Below are positions 36,278-45,281 of a stretch of 64,000 bases of DNA, in pieces. The stretch is from Spirosoma arboris (GTDB lineage Bacteria; Bacteroidota; Bacteroidia; Cytophagales; Spirosomataceae): positions 124,001 through 188,000 of the forward strand of contig NZ_WPIN01000008.1 of NCBI RefSeq assembly GCF_009754945.1, read 5' to 3'. The position numbers and the translations under genes are program-made. Each line of letters starts with the position of its first letter. The first letter of the stretch is position 1. Below the pieces are notes generated by a model that saw only the letters and a program-made list of their open reading frames with translations, was not told the DNA's origin and searched no databases.

Positions 36278-36302
36278 ACATAGCAAGATCGCCAGGTATC
36301 CA

Positions 36303-36380
36303 TTTTTTGTCATCTCGACGTAAGGAGAGATCTCAACATCTCCAGCTTGAGATCTCTCCTTACGTCGAGATGACAAAAAA
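36303..36380. repeat. Perfect 34-bp inverted repeat (TGTCATCTCGACG type)
   Basis: Arms 36303-36336 and 36347-36380 are exact reverse complements with a 10-nt loop; the outer ends are T6 and A6. It lies between convergent gcdH and the SRPBCC gene. A similar TCATCTCGACG... word is familiar from other Bacteroidota genomes as a dispersed intergenic repeat, so this is likely one copy of many. Confidence 0.88.
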
Positions 36381-36426
36381 TAGCCTGTAATGTCAAAAGA
36401 AGTACTTGACCACACTTGACTAAAAA

Positions 36427-36858
36427 TTATCGTTCCGCTATTTCCTTGATCTGTTTTAAAAACGCGCTCATACCGTTTACGGAATGATTATAGCCTTCTT
36501 CCGTGGCGTACCCCTGTTGCGTCCAGGTAAATTCGGTTTGGTTGTCGTCCTCCGCTCTTAAAATATAGGTCACTGTTGAATAATTTTCAGGTTTGTCTTC
36601 CAGGCCAGAAAATCCGCTCCAATAGCTATAACTGAGGAGCTTGTTTGGTACATTTTCGAGGATAACGCCTTTATCCCGATACGTTTGGTCGCCGTATTCG
36701 CCCTGAAAAATAATTTCACTGCCGATTTTCCAGTCGGTTACAGTTTCGGTGCCAAACAGGTATTCCTTAATGAGGTCAGGGGTTGTCAACACGTCCCATA
36801 CTTTGGATGGACTGGCGTTAATGTCGACGGATTCGGATACAATTAGGTCGTTGCGCAT
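36427..36858 (-). CDS. SRPBCC/AHSA1-domain protein
   Basis: 143-residue START/Bet-v-1-like fold. VSESVDINASPSKVWDVLTTPDLIKEYLFG is the canonical AHSA1 N-terminus, and FTWTQQGYATEEGYNHSVNGMSAFLKQIKE the C-terminal helix. Such proteins bind hydrophobic ligands or act in stress responses. The gene is 65 bp downstream of a WYL regulator on the same strand, so it may be under that regulator's control. Ligand unknown. Confidence 0.82.
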   Translation of the reverse strand: MRNDLIVSESVDINASPSKVWDVLTTPDLIKEYLFGTETVTDWKIGSEIIFQGEYGDQTYRDKGVILENVPNKLLSYSYWSGFSGLEDKPENYSTVTYILRAEDDNQTEFTWTQQGYATEEGYNHSVNGMSAFLKQIKEIAER

Positions 36859-36923
36859 GATCGTTGAATACTAGTTAAGGGTAAAGGTCCGCGAATTCAC
36901 TGACAACAGTGTGTCAGTAGATT

Positions 36924-37883
36924 TTAGCCAATGACAGGGTGAGCCGAATAATGTGTCTGTATCTCATCGGCTAATTGTTGCATCATCGTTCGTAACGATT
37001 CGGGGTGCTCAATATTTACCGATTTGCCGTACATGAGCAACCAGCGTGCCAGCCCTTCTATATAAGGCGTTTGAAAATTCACCCGAATGAACTCGCCAAG
37101 ATCATCTTCGCTCACAAAACCATAGGCATATTTCTGCTCTTGAAGATAACGAGACGCTAATTTCGGAAAGACAATGACTGCGTCGATCAACGGCCAGTCG
37201 TCGCCCATTCGATTGAGGTATTCCTTTAGGGATAAGCGTTCTGGACGAGAGAAGCGCTGCCCAGTGTTGGTCAATTCACGAATACGGTCCACGCGAAAAT
37301 CGCGGTAATCCTGACGAGTTCGACAAAAAGCGATCAAGTGCCAGCACATCCGGTAATGATGAAGACCAACCGGCTCAACTTCCCGCTCGGTTTCAGCATC
37401 GTTGTATTGTGAATGATACTGAAGCAGAAGCACTTGATTCTGGGCAATGGCGTGCTGAATATGTGTTAGTAATCCGTCGGAATAAGGCTGGCGGTTTCTG
37501 GGTTTTGCCACAGAAATATGTGCATCAAGATCGTCCAGACGCTCCTGATCGGTGCGTTTAAGAACTGATTTTATTTTAAATAAAGCCGATTCAAATTCGG
37601 TTCGAACCGATTCGTCAGCCCATTTTTCAATTAACTTGCCGCCCATCAGGAGTGCACTGGCTTCGGCACTGGTGAACATGACGGGCGGAAGATGATAGTC
37701 GGTTAGAAAATAACCAACACCGGCTTCGGCCCCGATAGGAACGCCGGCTTCTTCCAGTGATCGGACGTCTCGGTACACTGTTCGTAGACTGATATTGAAG
37801 CGTTTAGCTAATTCCTGGGCACGGACAACGCGCTTGGTTTGCAGATGAATCAGGATGGCAGTCAGACGGTCAAGACGGTTCAT
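36924..37883 (-). CDS. HTH-WYL transcriptional regulator (YafY type)
   Basis: 319-residue regulator. The N-terminal winged helix-turn-helix is RLDRLTAILIHLQTKRVVRAQELAKRFNISLRTVYRDVRSLEEAGVPI (about 2-50, quoted in parts), followed by the linker GYFLTDYHLPPVMFTSAEASALLMGG and the WYL domain around 145-215 (LLLQYHSQYNDAETEREVEPVGL, WHLIAFCRTRQDYRDFRVDRI). WYL domains sense nucleic acid or nucleotide ligands. Likely autoregulated and controlling the SRPBCC gene after it; GNAT gene divergent upstream. Confidence 0.88.
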   Translation of the reverse strand: MNRLDRLTAILIHLQTKRVVRAQELAKRFNISLRTVYRDVRSLEEAGVPIGAEAGVGYFLTDYHLPPVMFTSAEASALLMGGKLIEKWADESVRTEFESALFKIKSVLKRTDQERLDDLDAHISVAKPRNRQPYSDGLLTHIQHAIAQNQVLLLQYHSQYNDAETEREVEPVGLHHYRMCWHLIAFCRTRQDYRDFRVDRIRELTNTGQRFSRPERLSLKEYLNRMGDDWPLIDAVIVFPKLASRYLQEQKYAYGFVSEDDLGEFIRVNFQTPYIEGLARWLLMYGKSVNIEHPESLRTMMQQLADEIQTHYSAHPVIG

Positions 37884-37974
37884 AGCGACATTTGTACTAA
37901 AGACAGTCGCAAATTACAACGCTTCATTTGAACAAGTAGACCTTTTTTTGCGTAGAGTCATATAACAAAACCCA

Positions 37975-38286
37975 ATGCGTATACAGATGAGCGCCATTCA
38001 CAACAATACCCACCGACACCGTTTCGAATTGGAAACCGACGGTAAACTATCTTTCGTCGAATATCAGCAGGTAAATGACGAAACACTCGCACTGGTCCAT
38101 ACTGAAGTTGATCCGAGTTTAGAAGGCCACGGCGTTGGCTCGAAGTTAGTTGAAGGGGTATTGAACTATATTGAGGATAATAACCTGACCATTGTGCCGC
38201 TTTGCCCGTTCGTGTCAGCCTACCTCAAGCGCCACCCCGACTGGAGTCGGGTCGTTTCCACGTCTTACACGACTACTGGGTTCTGA
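37975..38286 (+). CDS. Small GNAT-family acetyltransferase, YjdJ-like
   Basis: 103-residue acetyltransferase of COG2388. Acetyl-CoA binding is seen in VDPSLEGHGVGSKLVEGVL and the conserved end is VPLCPFVSAYLKRHPDW. An internal ATG at 37987 is an alternative start. The deacetylase gene starts 8 bp after its stop, so the two are likely in one transcript. Substrate unknown. Confidence 0.8.
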   Translation: MRIQMSAIHNNTHRHRFELETDGKLSFVEYQQVNDETLALVHTEVDPSLEGHGVGSKLVEGVLNYIEDNNLTIVPLCPFVSAYLKRHPDWSRVVSTSYTTTGF

Positions 38287-38294
38287 ATCTGACA

Positions 38295-39251
38295 ATGAAG
38301 CGTTTTCTGTATGCCTTAAGCCTGTTCGTTTTGGGTAGCCTCAATGCGCTCGGACAGCTAACGGACTATCGTGTCTTTTTTGGACTGACGAATCAGCAAC
38401 CGTATCGAGTTGTGCTACGCCAGTGGCAGCAGAATAAACAGACTCGCTACCTGATACTCGACCCGTACACGCTTAAAACGTCTGTTGTAAATCTGCCACC
38501 AACTGGTGTTCGGGCGTTGCCCTGGTTGAGTTTGATGGAGCAAATTGAGCAAACACCTTATGCACGAACACTTCAACTTGAACAGACACGAGACTACAAT
38601 TTGCAGGACGCCGGTATCGAACGGGCCGATACAACCGAGCGTGGCTTCAGTCTGACCATTGATCTTTGCCCGTCCACAAAGCCACTAACCCGTTCCGTAT
38701 TTGAGCAACTGATTCGTGCATTTGAGCCAGAAGAGAAGCCGATTCCGGTGACAATTACCATCACAGGTCTTTGGATGGAAAGCCATCAGCAGGATTTGGC
38801 GTATCTGAAAAGTTTGGTTAGCCGGGGTGATCTGGATATTACGTGGGTCAACCATTCCTACCATCATCGGTATAACCCCCGTTTGCCGTTACCCATGAAT
38901 TTCCTGCTCGAAGCCGCCACCAACCTGAACGACGAAGTGCTTCTGAACGAACAGGCCATGCTCAAAAACGGCCTGACGCCCTCTATTTTCTTCCGATTTC
39001 CCGGCCTCGTGTCGGATAAAGCGGTATTTGATCGCGTGCTTGCCTTCGGATTGTTGCCTATAGGCAGTGATGCCTGGTTGGCCAAAAATCAGCAGCCCAA
39101 ACAGGGGAGTCTGGTACTCATTCATGCCAATGGAAATGAACCGCTAGGAATAACAGATTTTATTAACCTGATCCGTCAGAAATCACCCGTTATAGAAAAT
39201 AAGACCTGGTTACTATACGATTTGCCAACCAGTATAGCGAAGGAGAAGTAA
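38295..39251 (+). CDS. Polysaccharide deacetylase-like secreted protein (NodB fold)
   Basis: From ATG 38295 the 318-residue product begins with a signal peptide (MKRFLYALSLFVLGSLNALG). NodB-type blocks follow: SLTIDLCPS with the metal Asp, NHSYHHRYNP (HSxxH metal motif) and FFRFPGLVSDKAV (catalytic-type Arg-Phe-Pro). Insert and late block QGSLVLIHANGNEPLG supply the last histidine. It should de-acetylate an N-acetyl sugar in the periplasm, but the substrate is not known. The frame continues upstream to 38202 overlapping the GNAT gene, which I reject as start because of the clear signal peptide. Confidence 0.82.
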   Translation: MKRFLYALSLFVLGSLNALGQLTDYRVFFGLTNQQPYRVVLRQWQQNKQTRYLILDPYTLKTSVVNLPPTGVRALPWLSLMEQIEQTPYARTLQLEQTRDYNLQDAGIERADTTERGFSLTIDLCPSTKPLTRSVFEQLIRAFEPEEKPIPVTITITGLWMESHQQDLAYLKSLVSRGDLDITWVNHSYHHRYNPRLPLPMNFLLEAATNLNDEVLLNEQAMLKNGLTPSIFFRFPGLVSDKAVFDRVLAFGLLPIGSDAWLAKNQQPKQGSLVLIHANGNEPLGITDFINLIRQKSPVIENKTWLLYDLPTSIAKEK

Positions 39252-39359
39252 TGGGCTGGGGGAAAAGAACCCAAATTTGGTCGATATGACCAGTTTATTG
39301 GTTTTGATAAGATATCGACTGAAGTAGTGCTTGTCATATATAAAGCCAGGATGGAGTTA

Positions 39360-39367
39360 TACATTTG
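39360..39367 (+). promoter_or_regulatory. Possible -7 box for the MFS gene
   Basis: TACATTTG matches TAnnTTTG exactly, 31 nt before the MFS ATG. The only upstream TTG (39331) is 26 nt away, longer than the usual 17-23, so this is a weak prediction. Confidence 0.35.
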
Positions 39368-39398
39368 GCACTTACAACCAGATTTAACCTAGTTCGTA

Positions 39399-40592
39399 AT
39401 GGACATAGCTATATCATCAGTGCATGTGTCAAGGGCCCGCGTGGCTACCCAGTTGATTTTTCTGGTTTGTGGTCTGGGTATGGCCAGTTGGGCACCGATG
39501 GTTCCTTATGCTAAAGATCGGTTAGCGTTAAGCGATGCCAATCTGGGATTATTACTGTTACTATTGGGCGCTGGGGCAATGCTGATGATGCCAACCTCAG
39601 GTTGGTTGGTGAGCCGTTTTGGCAGCCGCACCATTATGGCCTGCGCCGTGCTGGTCATGGCGCTTGCCTTACCACTGCTTCTTGTCCTTCCCTCCACCGG
39701 TGTCATGGCCATAACGCTGTTTATATTTGGCTCAGGAGTTGGTACCATTGACGTAGCCATGAATGCTCATGGTGTACAAGTGCAGAATTTGTATGGAAAA
39801 CCCATCATGTCGTCTTTGCATGGCCTCTTTAGTGTGGGAGGCTTATTGGGTTCTTTAGGATTGGGCTTTCTGATTAAATTGGGAATCAACCCGCTCTATG
39901 CTATTGTCAGTATTGCTGCACTGATGATCCTCATTATGCTAACCCAATACAAGTATTTATTCCCTGCTGATGTAGAACGCCAGATTATTGCCCGCTTCGC
40001 TACCACCGATGAGAGGCCAACGGAGAGTAATCAGCGTTTCGGTTGGTTGAATGGCAGTGTCCTGTTTTTGGGTGTGATGTGCTTTGCCATTTTTCTGGCA
40101 GAGGGGGCTGTCCTCGACTGGAGTGCCATCTTTCTGCGAGACGTAAAGGGAATCGATGCAGAGTTTGCGGGAGCAGGCTATGCTGCTTTTTCCGTTGCCA
40201 TGGCAGTAATGCGCTTAGTGGGAGATAAACTAGTGGCACGCCTGAACAGCAAAACGGTCGTGGTGGGCGGCAGTTTACTTGGAGCAGTCGGCCTATTGAT
40301 CGCCATCTTAAGCCCCTGGGTATACGGGGCATTGGCTGGCTTTGTGCTAGTAGGCCTGGGGGCAGCAAACATTGTTCCGATATTTTTCAGCGCGGCTGCT
40401 AAGCTGCCCAGTGTTGCTCCAACGGTTAGTATATCGACCATAACAACTATCGGTTATACCGGTCTATTGGCAGGCCCGGCTTTGCTGGGGTTTATCGCTC
40501 AACAATTTTCTCTATCTACTGCTTTAGGCCTCCTGGCCTTGTTGTTGCTGTTGGTCGCGTTGAGCTATAGCATAAAAGGGAAAGCTACTTAA
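39399..40592 (+). CDS. MFS transporter, YbjJ-like
   Basis: 12-helix major facilitator of 397 residues. Typical early block LGMASWAPMVPYAKDRLALSDANLGLLLLLLGAGAMLMMP and the MFS loop GWLVSRFGSRTIM place it near the YbjJ/FucP-distant group of uncharacterised exporters or importers. GVGTIDVAMNAHGVQVQNLYG (about 111-131) is typical of that group. It ends 3 nt before the stop of the convergent ion channel gene. Cargo not predictable. Confidence 0.82.
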   Translation: MDIAISSVHVSRARVATQLIFLVCGLGMASWAPMVPYAKDRLALSDANLGLLLLLLGAGAMLMMPTSGWLVSRFGSRTIMACAVLVMALALPLLLVLPSTGVMAITLFIFGSGVGTIDVAMNAHGVQVQNLYGKPIMSSLHGLFSVGGLLGSLGLGFLIKLGINPLYAIVSIAALMILIMLTQYKYLFPADVERQIIARFATTDERPTESNQRFGWLNGSVLFLGVMCFAIFLAEGAVLDWSAIFLRDVKGIDAEFAGAGYAAFSVAMAVMRLVGDKLVARLNSKTVVVGGSLLGAVGLLIAILSPWVYGALAGFVLVGLGAANIVPIFFSAAAKLPSVAPTVSISTITTIGYTGLLAGPALLGFIAQQFSLSTALGLLALLLLLVALSYSIKGKAT

Positions 40593-40595
40593 CTA

Positions 40596-41342
40596 CTATC
40601 CACCCGATCGCTTTTCCATCTCTTCAATTTTCTTACGCAGCTGCTGTACTTCGGTGATAAGGATTTTTATGTCGCTGCCGGTCTGTTCCTGATCGTCTTC
40701 CACAAAAAAGTTGGCTACATAGCCTGTAAACGTGCCAAATAGTCCGACACCAGCAATCATCAAAACTGCAGCAATAAGCCGCCCGAAGGTTGTGACGGGG
40801 AACTTGTCGCCATAGCCAACGGTGGTGATCGTGACGAAGGCCCACCAGAGTGCATCGGATGGTGTTTTAATGTTGGCTTCGGGTACACGTTCGGCGTAGA
40901 GAATGGCGACGGCGCCAAAAATCATGAGTAAAACAGAACTGAGCAGCACAACCGCTAATGTTCCATTGGCCCGGTCGCGGAAGAGATAAGTTAGGAAACT
41001 GCGAATGGAACGGAACGAACGGACCATCCGCAGAATACGGAATACCCGCACCAACTGGCCAAGTCGGAACCAGTCGAGGGCTGGGATGCTTGCCAGTAGG
41101 TCGATCCAGCCCCATTGCAGGAATGCCCATTTGTCGGGAGCCTGATAAAGCCGAAGGAAGAAATCGTAGAGAAAATAAATGCAGATACCTGTATCAATCT
41201 GATCCAACAATTGCCGCGTTTGCTCATGGACAGGCACCAACTCCCGAATGAGCAGAGCAATGACAACATAAATCGATAACACTAGCATAATAACCTCATG
41301 CAGTGTTATTCTGGGCGAAACCGGCTTTTTATGGGTACTCAT
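40596..41342 (-). CDS. Voltage-gated potassium channel-like ion transporter
   Basis: 248-residue six-helix channel subunit. Segment S4 (about 93-116, FRLGQLVRVFRILRMVRSFRSIRSF) has Arg at every third position. The selectivity filter is TITTVGYGDKFP with TVGYGD at 174-179, identical to K+ channels, and a coiled-coil C-terminus (QQLRKKIEEMEKRSG) would help tetramerisation. The start ATG overlaps the stop of the upstream outer-membrane protein gene by 4 nt, so the two are translationally coupled, an unusual pairing. Confidence 0.9.
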   Translation of the reverse strand: MSTHKKPVSPRITLHEVIMLVLSIYVVIALLIRELVPVHEQTRQLLDQIDTGICIYFLYDFFLRLYQAPDKWAFLQWGWIDLLASIPALDWFRLGQLVRVFRILRMVRSFRSIRSFLTYLFRDRANGTLAVVLLSSVLLMIFGAVAILYAERVPEANIKTPSDALWWAFVTITTVGYGDKFPVTTFGRLIAAVLMIAGVGLFGTFTGYVANFFVEDDQEQTGSDIKILITEVQQLRKKIEEMEKRSGG

Positions 41343-42040
41343 TGTTTACGCGGCTGGGGTGGGTGCAAAGGCGAAATTCGATCTTTTTTACGTACCCATC
41401 GCCAGATATCCATAGGAAAGGCGGGATAAATTGATATGCCAATGCTATAATAACTGCCATTGAAATTCTGATCGATAGCTGTTTGAAAGACCGAAACCCG
41501 GTAGCCGATCTGGGCGCTCAAGCCCACCCAGCGTGTTGCTCGCCATTGCCCATAGGCCCCGATTTGGAGTGGCACGAAAAAGTCCCGGCGAGATCGATCA
41601 ACCTGAACATTCTGGGTTAAGTCTAGCGGTAATGCATACGCAACTCCGCCACCAAGTTCAACGGGCAGGCTGACCAACCAGCGTTTATTATTGACCATAT
41701 TCCACCAATACATCGAACTGATAAACCACATATCAGTACGTGTATAGTAGTTGAGATTGATGCGCTGGGCAGCATTGCGTCGCCAGTCGATCAGGCGTAG
41801 ATAGGTAGCATAATTAATCCAGTAATAACCTAAGGTGAGCTGATGTCGTTTGCGCCCGTAAGTAAATCCAGCATTGACACCCAGAACGTTAACGTGCTGA
41901 CGTTCGAGAAAGGAGTCCCGAAAGTCAAGATTAAACGCTGGCTTCAGGGCAAAAGGCTTCGATTGGACCGAATCGATTAGTGGCAGTGAGTCGGGCCGGG
42001 TTAGTAGTAGCGAAAAGGTGAGTAAGTAAGCAGCAAACAT
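41339..42040 (-). CDS. Outer-membrane beta-barrel-like protein coupled to the channel
   Basis: 233-residue protein with a signal-like N-terminus (MFAAYLLTFSLLLTRPDS) and many alternating aromatic strands such as HQLTLGYYWINYATYL, FISSMYWWNMVNN and QIGYRVSVFQTAID, typical of small outer-membrane barrels. The C-terminus has a basic extension (IWRWVRKKDRISPLHPPQPRKQ) after the last strand instead of a terminal aromatic, which is unusual. No family name recognised. Its stop overlaps the channel start by 4 nt (41339-41342). Confidence 0.65.
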   Translation of the reverse strand: MFAAYLLTFSLLLTRPDSLPLIDSVQSKPFALKPAFNLDFRDSFLERQHVNVLGVNAGFTYGRKRHQLTLGYYWINYATYLRLIDWRRNAAQRINLNYYTRTDMWFISSMYWWNMVNNKRWLVSLPVELGGGVAYALPLDLTQNVQVDRSRRDFFVPLQIGAYGQWRATRWVGLSAQIGYRVSVFQTAIDQNFNGSYYSIGISIYPAFPMDIWRWVRKKDRISPLHPPQPRKQ

Positions 42041-42085
42041 GATGCTTTAGAAACCTGAAAAATGGCCTTTGGGTTACTTAAACTA

Positions 42086-42148
42086 GATTCTATTGATTCT
42101 GTGGATTCTTCGGATTCTAGAGTATAGAAAATCAATCAGAATCAATAG
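42086..42148. repeat. Nonamer-array inverted repeat
   Basis: Positions 42086-42121 are four tandem 9-mers starting GATTCT (GATTCTATT, GATTCTGTG, GATTCTTCG, GATTCTAGA). CTATTGATTCT (42090-42100) has an exact inverse AGAATCAATAG at 42138-42148. Located between the porin and the small barrel gene on the same strand. Confidence 0.75.
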
Positions 42149-42160
42149 CGGCTAATTTGA

Positions 42161-43567
42161 TCAAAACTCAACGTGCGTCCGTAAAGCAAATAAATTAACT
42201 GGCCCTCGATCGCCATTATAGCCCGGATTCTGAACCAGTTGATAGTCTAACGTTAGATAGAGTGTATGGGCAAGACGAGCTTTATAGAACATTTCCAAAC
42301 TATTTTCGAGCTTGTAATTAGGTAAACTGCCATCGCCCAGCATAAAACCTGATCCGCCCGCATTCAGGAAAGCAGCATGTTCGGCAGAGATACCATTTTT
42401 AGCTACGGCTATACCCACAACATCATTCTGGCGATGCCAGCGCGTTCCGCCAATATAGGCCCCCAGTGAGAAACTGCGATCTATTTCGGTAAATGCCCAG
42501 GTGGCTGTCTGTCCATTGTTCCAACTGGCTCGACCGAAAATACCACCAACATCGCCAAGCGGCTGCTCGAAATTCAGACCCAAGCCGTATTTTACCCCGC
42601 CGTAATTAGTACCGGTAAGAATATAAGGTGGATCGGTGGGGTAGGTGCCAGCCTGTAACAACTGCGTGGCTGAAGTATAGGTTGGTGCTTTGGTGACGTT
42701 ACGAAATCCCAGCAACCGGACTGTTCCTGCCCGACGTAGCAGCTTGAATTTGTGTTCAAGTTCAAGGGTAAGAGCATTGGATTTGCCAATGTTCCAATCA
42801 AGAACGTTACCATTAGCTACGATTGGCATCAGTGAAGCCGCTACCCGAATCGCATAGGTAGGTCGAATATACTCTGTGGCCAGGCTCCAGGTATATCCAC
42901 GCGTATTGGCTGGATAATCCCACGCACCCATATTCATGAGCGCCCAATTGAAAAACTGACTTCTGGGGTCATGGGCGTAGGCATTGTTATCGAAGATATC
43001 GGCAATCGAGAACTTTCCCGCAGTAATAACCAGCCGGGAGGCCGGGATGGGCTCTTCTACCTGATTGGCGTCTGATTCAGCTTCTTTGGAAGGACTCTTG
43101 TCGAGTCGAATAATCTGCTCAATATAAAACCGGGCAATGTACAAAGCTGGGCGGGCGCTCCCGATCCGAAACGTTTCGCCGTTTGGGAAACCTGCTATAC
43201 CAACGGCAGGCGCATACAGGCTTTCATCATAAGGCGACTGACTATTGCGGTGACCAACACCCCGACCACCGGCAAGTTCGGGATTGAGATAAACAGCCGC
43301 TCCGCGCCACAAACGACGGCCCAGAAAAAGAGTTGTTGTAACCGATAAGGCGGTGTCGGGTTGAGCACTCAAGGTATTACGGCCATCGTATCCGGCACCT
43401 TTAAAACCCGTATGGCCTTGTGCAATGGTCGTAAATTGAAAATGCAGGCTCCAGTTCTGAAGCGAGTCGAGGTAATTGTTATTGTTATCCTGTTGCGCCT
43501 GAACAGAGCCAGTTAATAAGAGAAAAAACAGGCCAAACCAATAGTGCGTTTTGGAGTTGTGTTGCAT
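42161..43567 (-). CDS. OprB-like carbohydrate porin
   Basis: Outer-membrane porin of 468 residues from ATG 43567 (signal peptide HYWFGLFFLLLTGSVQAQ; a longer start at 43582 adds five residues). Strand-rich sequence with LNPELAGGRGVGHRNSQSPYDE, GETFRIGSARPALYIARFYIEQ and GDRGPVNLFALRTHVEF with terminal Phe resembles carbohydrate-selective porins of the OprB family. The substrate is likely a sugar, taken from family knowledge. Divergent from the heavy-metal efflux operon. Confidence 0.78.
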   Translation of the reverse strand: MQHNSKTHYWFGLFFLLLTGSVQAQQDNNNNYLDSLQNWSLHFQFTTIAQGHTGFKGAGYDGRNTLSAQPDTALSVTTTLFLGRRLWRGAAVYLNPELAGGRGVGHRNSQSPYDESLYAPAVGIAGFPNGETFRIGSARPALYIARFYIEQIIRLDKSPSKEAESDANQVEEPIPASRLVITAGKFSIADIFDNNAYAHDPRSQFFNWALMNMGAWDYPANTRGYTWSLATEYIRPTYAIRVAASLMPIVANGNVLDWNIGKSNALTLELEHKFKLLRRAGTVRLLGFRNVTKAPTYTSATQLLQAGTYPTDPPYILTGTNYGGVKYGLGLNFEQPLGDVGGIFGRASWNNGQTATWAFTEIDRSFSLGAYIGGTRWHRQNDVVGIAVAKNGISAEHAAFLNAGGSGFMLGDGSLPNYKLENSLEMFYKARLAHTLYLTLDYQLVQNPGYNGDRGPVNLFALRTHVEF

Positions 43568-43937
43568 AAATGGTATAAGCAAAATCAGAGAGTTTGTGTT
43601 TTATAAGCCTGGTTTGCACTGAAATCCGATTGAAGAAATCGAGGTGTGCCTAATCGTTTTGAATGAGTAGAGTTATCAGGCTACAATAACCCATCGAATT
43701 TATGTTGGCACTACATGGGTTGCCGTAACTTTAAATTGATTTTAAAGAGCATTGAGTCTCCTTTAAACTTCGGCTAACTCTCTAAGTATTAATACCGATA
43801 AGTTGATAAATACATTGCCGTGACTGAACTGTACTATTTTTAAGACAGAATTAATAGTGCTTTAACAACGCCTTAACGGTAGGGTGGCTACTTGCCGACC
43901 AATTAGCCGGATTTATTTAATATCCCGCGTATATCTT
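43568..43937. other. Divergent regulatory spacer with a CTTTAAA dyad
   Basis: 370 bp between the porin and the efflux operon. CTTTAAA (43729-43735) and TTTAAAG (43741-43747) form a perfect dyad with 5 bp between, a possible operator. I see no complete TTG/TAnnTTTG promoter and no gene. Confidence 0.45.
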
Positions 43938-45278
43938 ATGGCTCATTTTCGATTTATCGCCTTTTTGCGTATCTGTATTTTTTTTGGCGGAGTAAGTATA
44001 ATCTCTTCTGTGTCGGCCCAATCAACTACTGCTACATCGGGCGCGATGCCAGTTGCTGACACAATCCGACAAAGTCTCCCACAACTCGAGCAGCTGTTTC
44101 TGGAACGTAATTTTCAACTGCTCGCGCAACGCTATCAGATTGATATTGCCGATGCCGCCATTACGCAGGCTGGTCTGCGTCCTAATCCAAACCTGTGGTT
44201 TCAGGGAAACTTATATAATCCGCAAACCCATAAGGTTCTGCCATTTGGCCCTCCCTCGCAGGCTGATAAAGATGCGGGCATCTATAATAGTGGCTACTAT
44301 GCCGTACAATTGCAACAGGTGATTTTGTTGGCTGGCAAACGGAGTAAGTTGGTAGCATTGGCCGAGAGCAATAAATCGCTGGCCCGTCTGGCCTTTCGAG
44401 ATATCATGCGAACGCTTCATTATCAACTCTATACGACCTACGCTAATTTATACTATGACCTCCAGGGGCTGAAGTTGTTTACTGAAGAGTTAGCTCGACA
44501 ACAACGATTGCTCCAATCGTATCGGATTGCGCTTCAATCGGGGGGAGTGGCACCCTATGAAGTAACCCGACTGGAAGTGGCAATTCGGGACCTTCAGGCC
44601 AATAGTGCAAACTACCAGACGCAAATTGCGGATGATCAGGCAACGCTACGTGTGTTGTTACGCCAGTCGGCTAAATCGTTTATTTTACCCACCGAGTTAC
44701 CACCGCTGAGAACCACGCTTCCGGTGTTGGCAACAGCGCTTGACTCTGCCCAGACAAATCGACCCGACGTTGGCCTGTCGCAGGAGCAGATTAATAATGC
44801 CGAACGTAGCCTGGCGCTGGAAAAAGCGCGACGAACCCCGGATTTGACGACGGGATTGCTTTTTGAAAAATATGGGAATGCGTACAACAACTTTACCGGC
44901 TTTCAATTATCAATGGATTTGCCCGTTCGTAACCGCAATCAGGGGGCTATCCGATCAGCAGAAACGACGCTGAAAAGTGTGACGAGCGGCCTGGAAAATC
45001 AGCAGGTTGTTGTACAAAGTGATGTGCTGAACGCCTATGATAAGCTCAACACGTACTACGCAGAGTTAGCCGCACGACCAGATGGTTATCTGGATCGGAT
45101 TCAGAATATCTCAGTAGAAGCGACCAAGGCTTATAACGCTCGTACAATTGGTTTGCTGGATTACCTGGATAAAATCCGAACCTACCAACAAGCGCAACTG
45201 AATAACATTAACCTGCTGAATAATCTGTTCAACACCCAGCAGTTACTGAATTATACCACCAACACACGTTTCTTTTAG
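43938..45278 (+). CDS. TolC/CzcC-family outer-membrane efflux protein
   Basis: Outer-membrane channel subunit of a tripartite pump. ATG at 43938 gives 446 residues with a signal peptide (FLRICIFFGGVSIISSVSAQ). It has two long repeated alpha-hairpin halves, e.g. LPQLEQLFLERNFQLLAQRYQIDIADAAITQAG near the N-terminus and RPDVGLSQEQINNAERSLALEKARRTPDL in the second half, as in CzcC/CusC. The adaptor gene begins 3 nt after its stop. The frame is open upstream to 43884 but without a signal peptide at that start. Confidence 0.87.
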   Translation: MAHFRFIAFLRICIFFGGVSIISSVSAQSTTATSGAMPVADTIRQSLPQLEQLFLERNFQLLAQRYQIDIADAAITQAGLRPNPNLWFQGNLYNPQTHKVLPFGPPSQADKDAGIYNSGYYAVQLQQVILLAGKRSKLVALAESNKSLARLAFRDIMRTLHYQLYTTYANLYYDLQGLKLFTEELARQQRLLQSYRIALQSGGVAPYEVTRLEVAIRDLQANSANYQTQIADDQATLRVLLRQSAKSFILPTELPPLRTTLPVLATALDSAQTNRPDVGLSQEQINNAERSLALEKARRTPDLTTGLLFEKYGNAYNNFTGFQLSMDLPVRNRNQGAIRSAETTLKSVTSGLENQQVVVQSDVLNAYDKLNTYYAELAARPDGYLDRIQNISVEATKAYNARTIGLLDYLDKIRTYQQAQLNNINLLNNLFNTQQLLNYTTNTRFF

Positions 45279-45281
45279 GTT

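Noticed and set aside
36303..36380. Long inverted repeat that might be a transposon end or MITE
   Set aside because: No transposase, and no visible target-site duplication pattern beyond the T6/A6 ends; the loop is just 10 nt, so hairpin repeat fits better.
40000..40368. 122-codon minus-strand frame over the MFS gene
   Set aside because: Lies inside a conserved MFS coding region in another frame; Pro/Arg/Ser-rich as shadows of GC-rich codons usually are.
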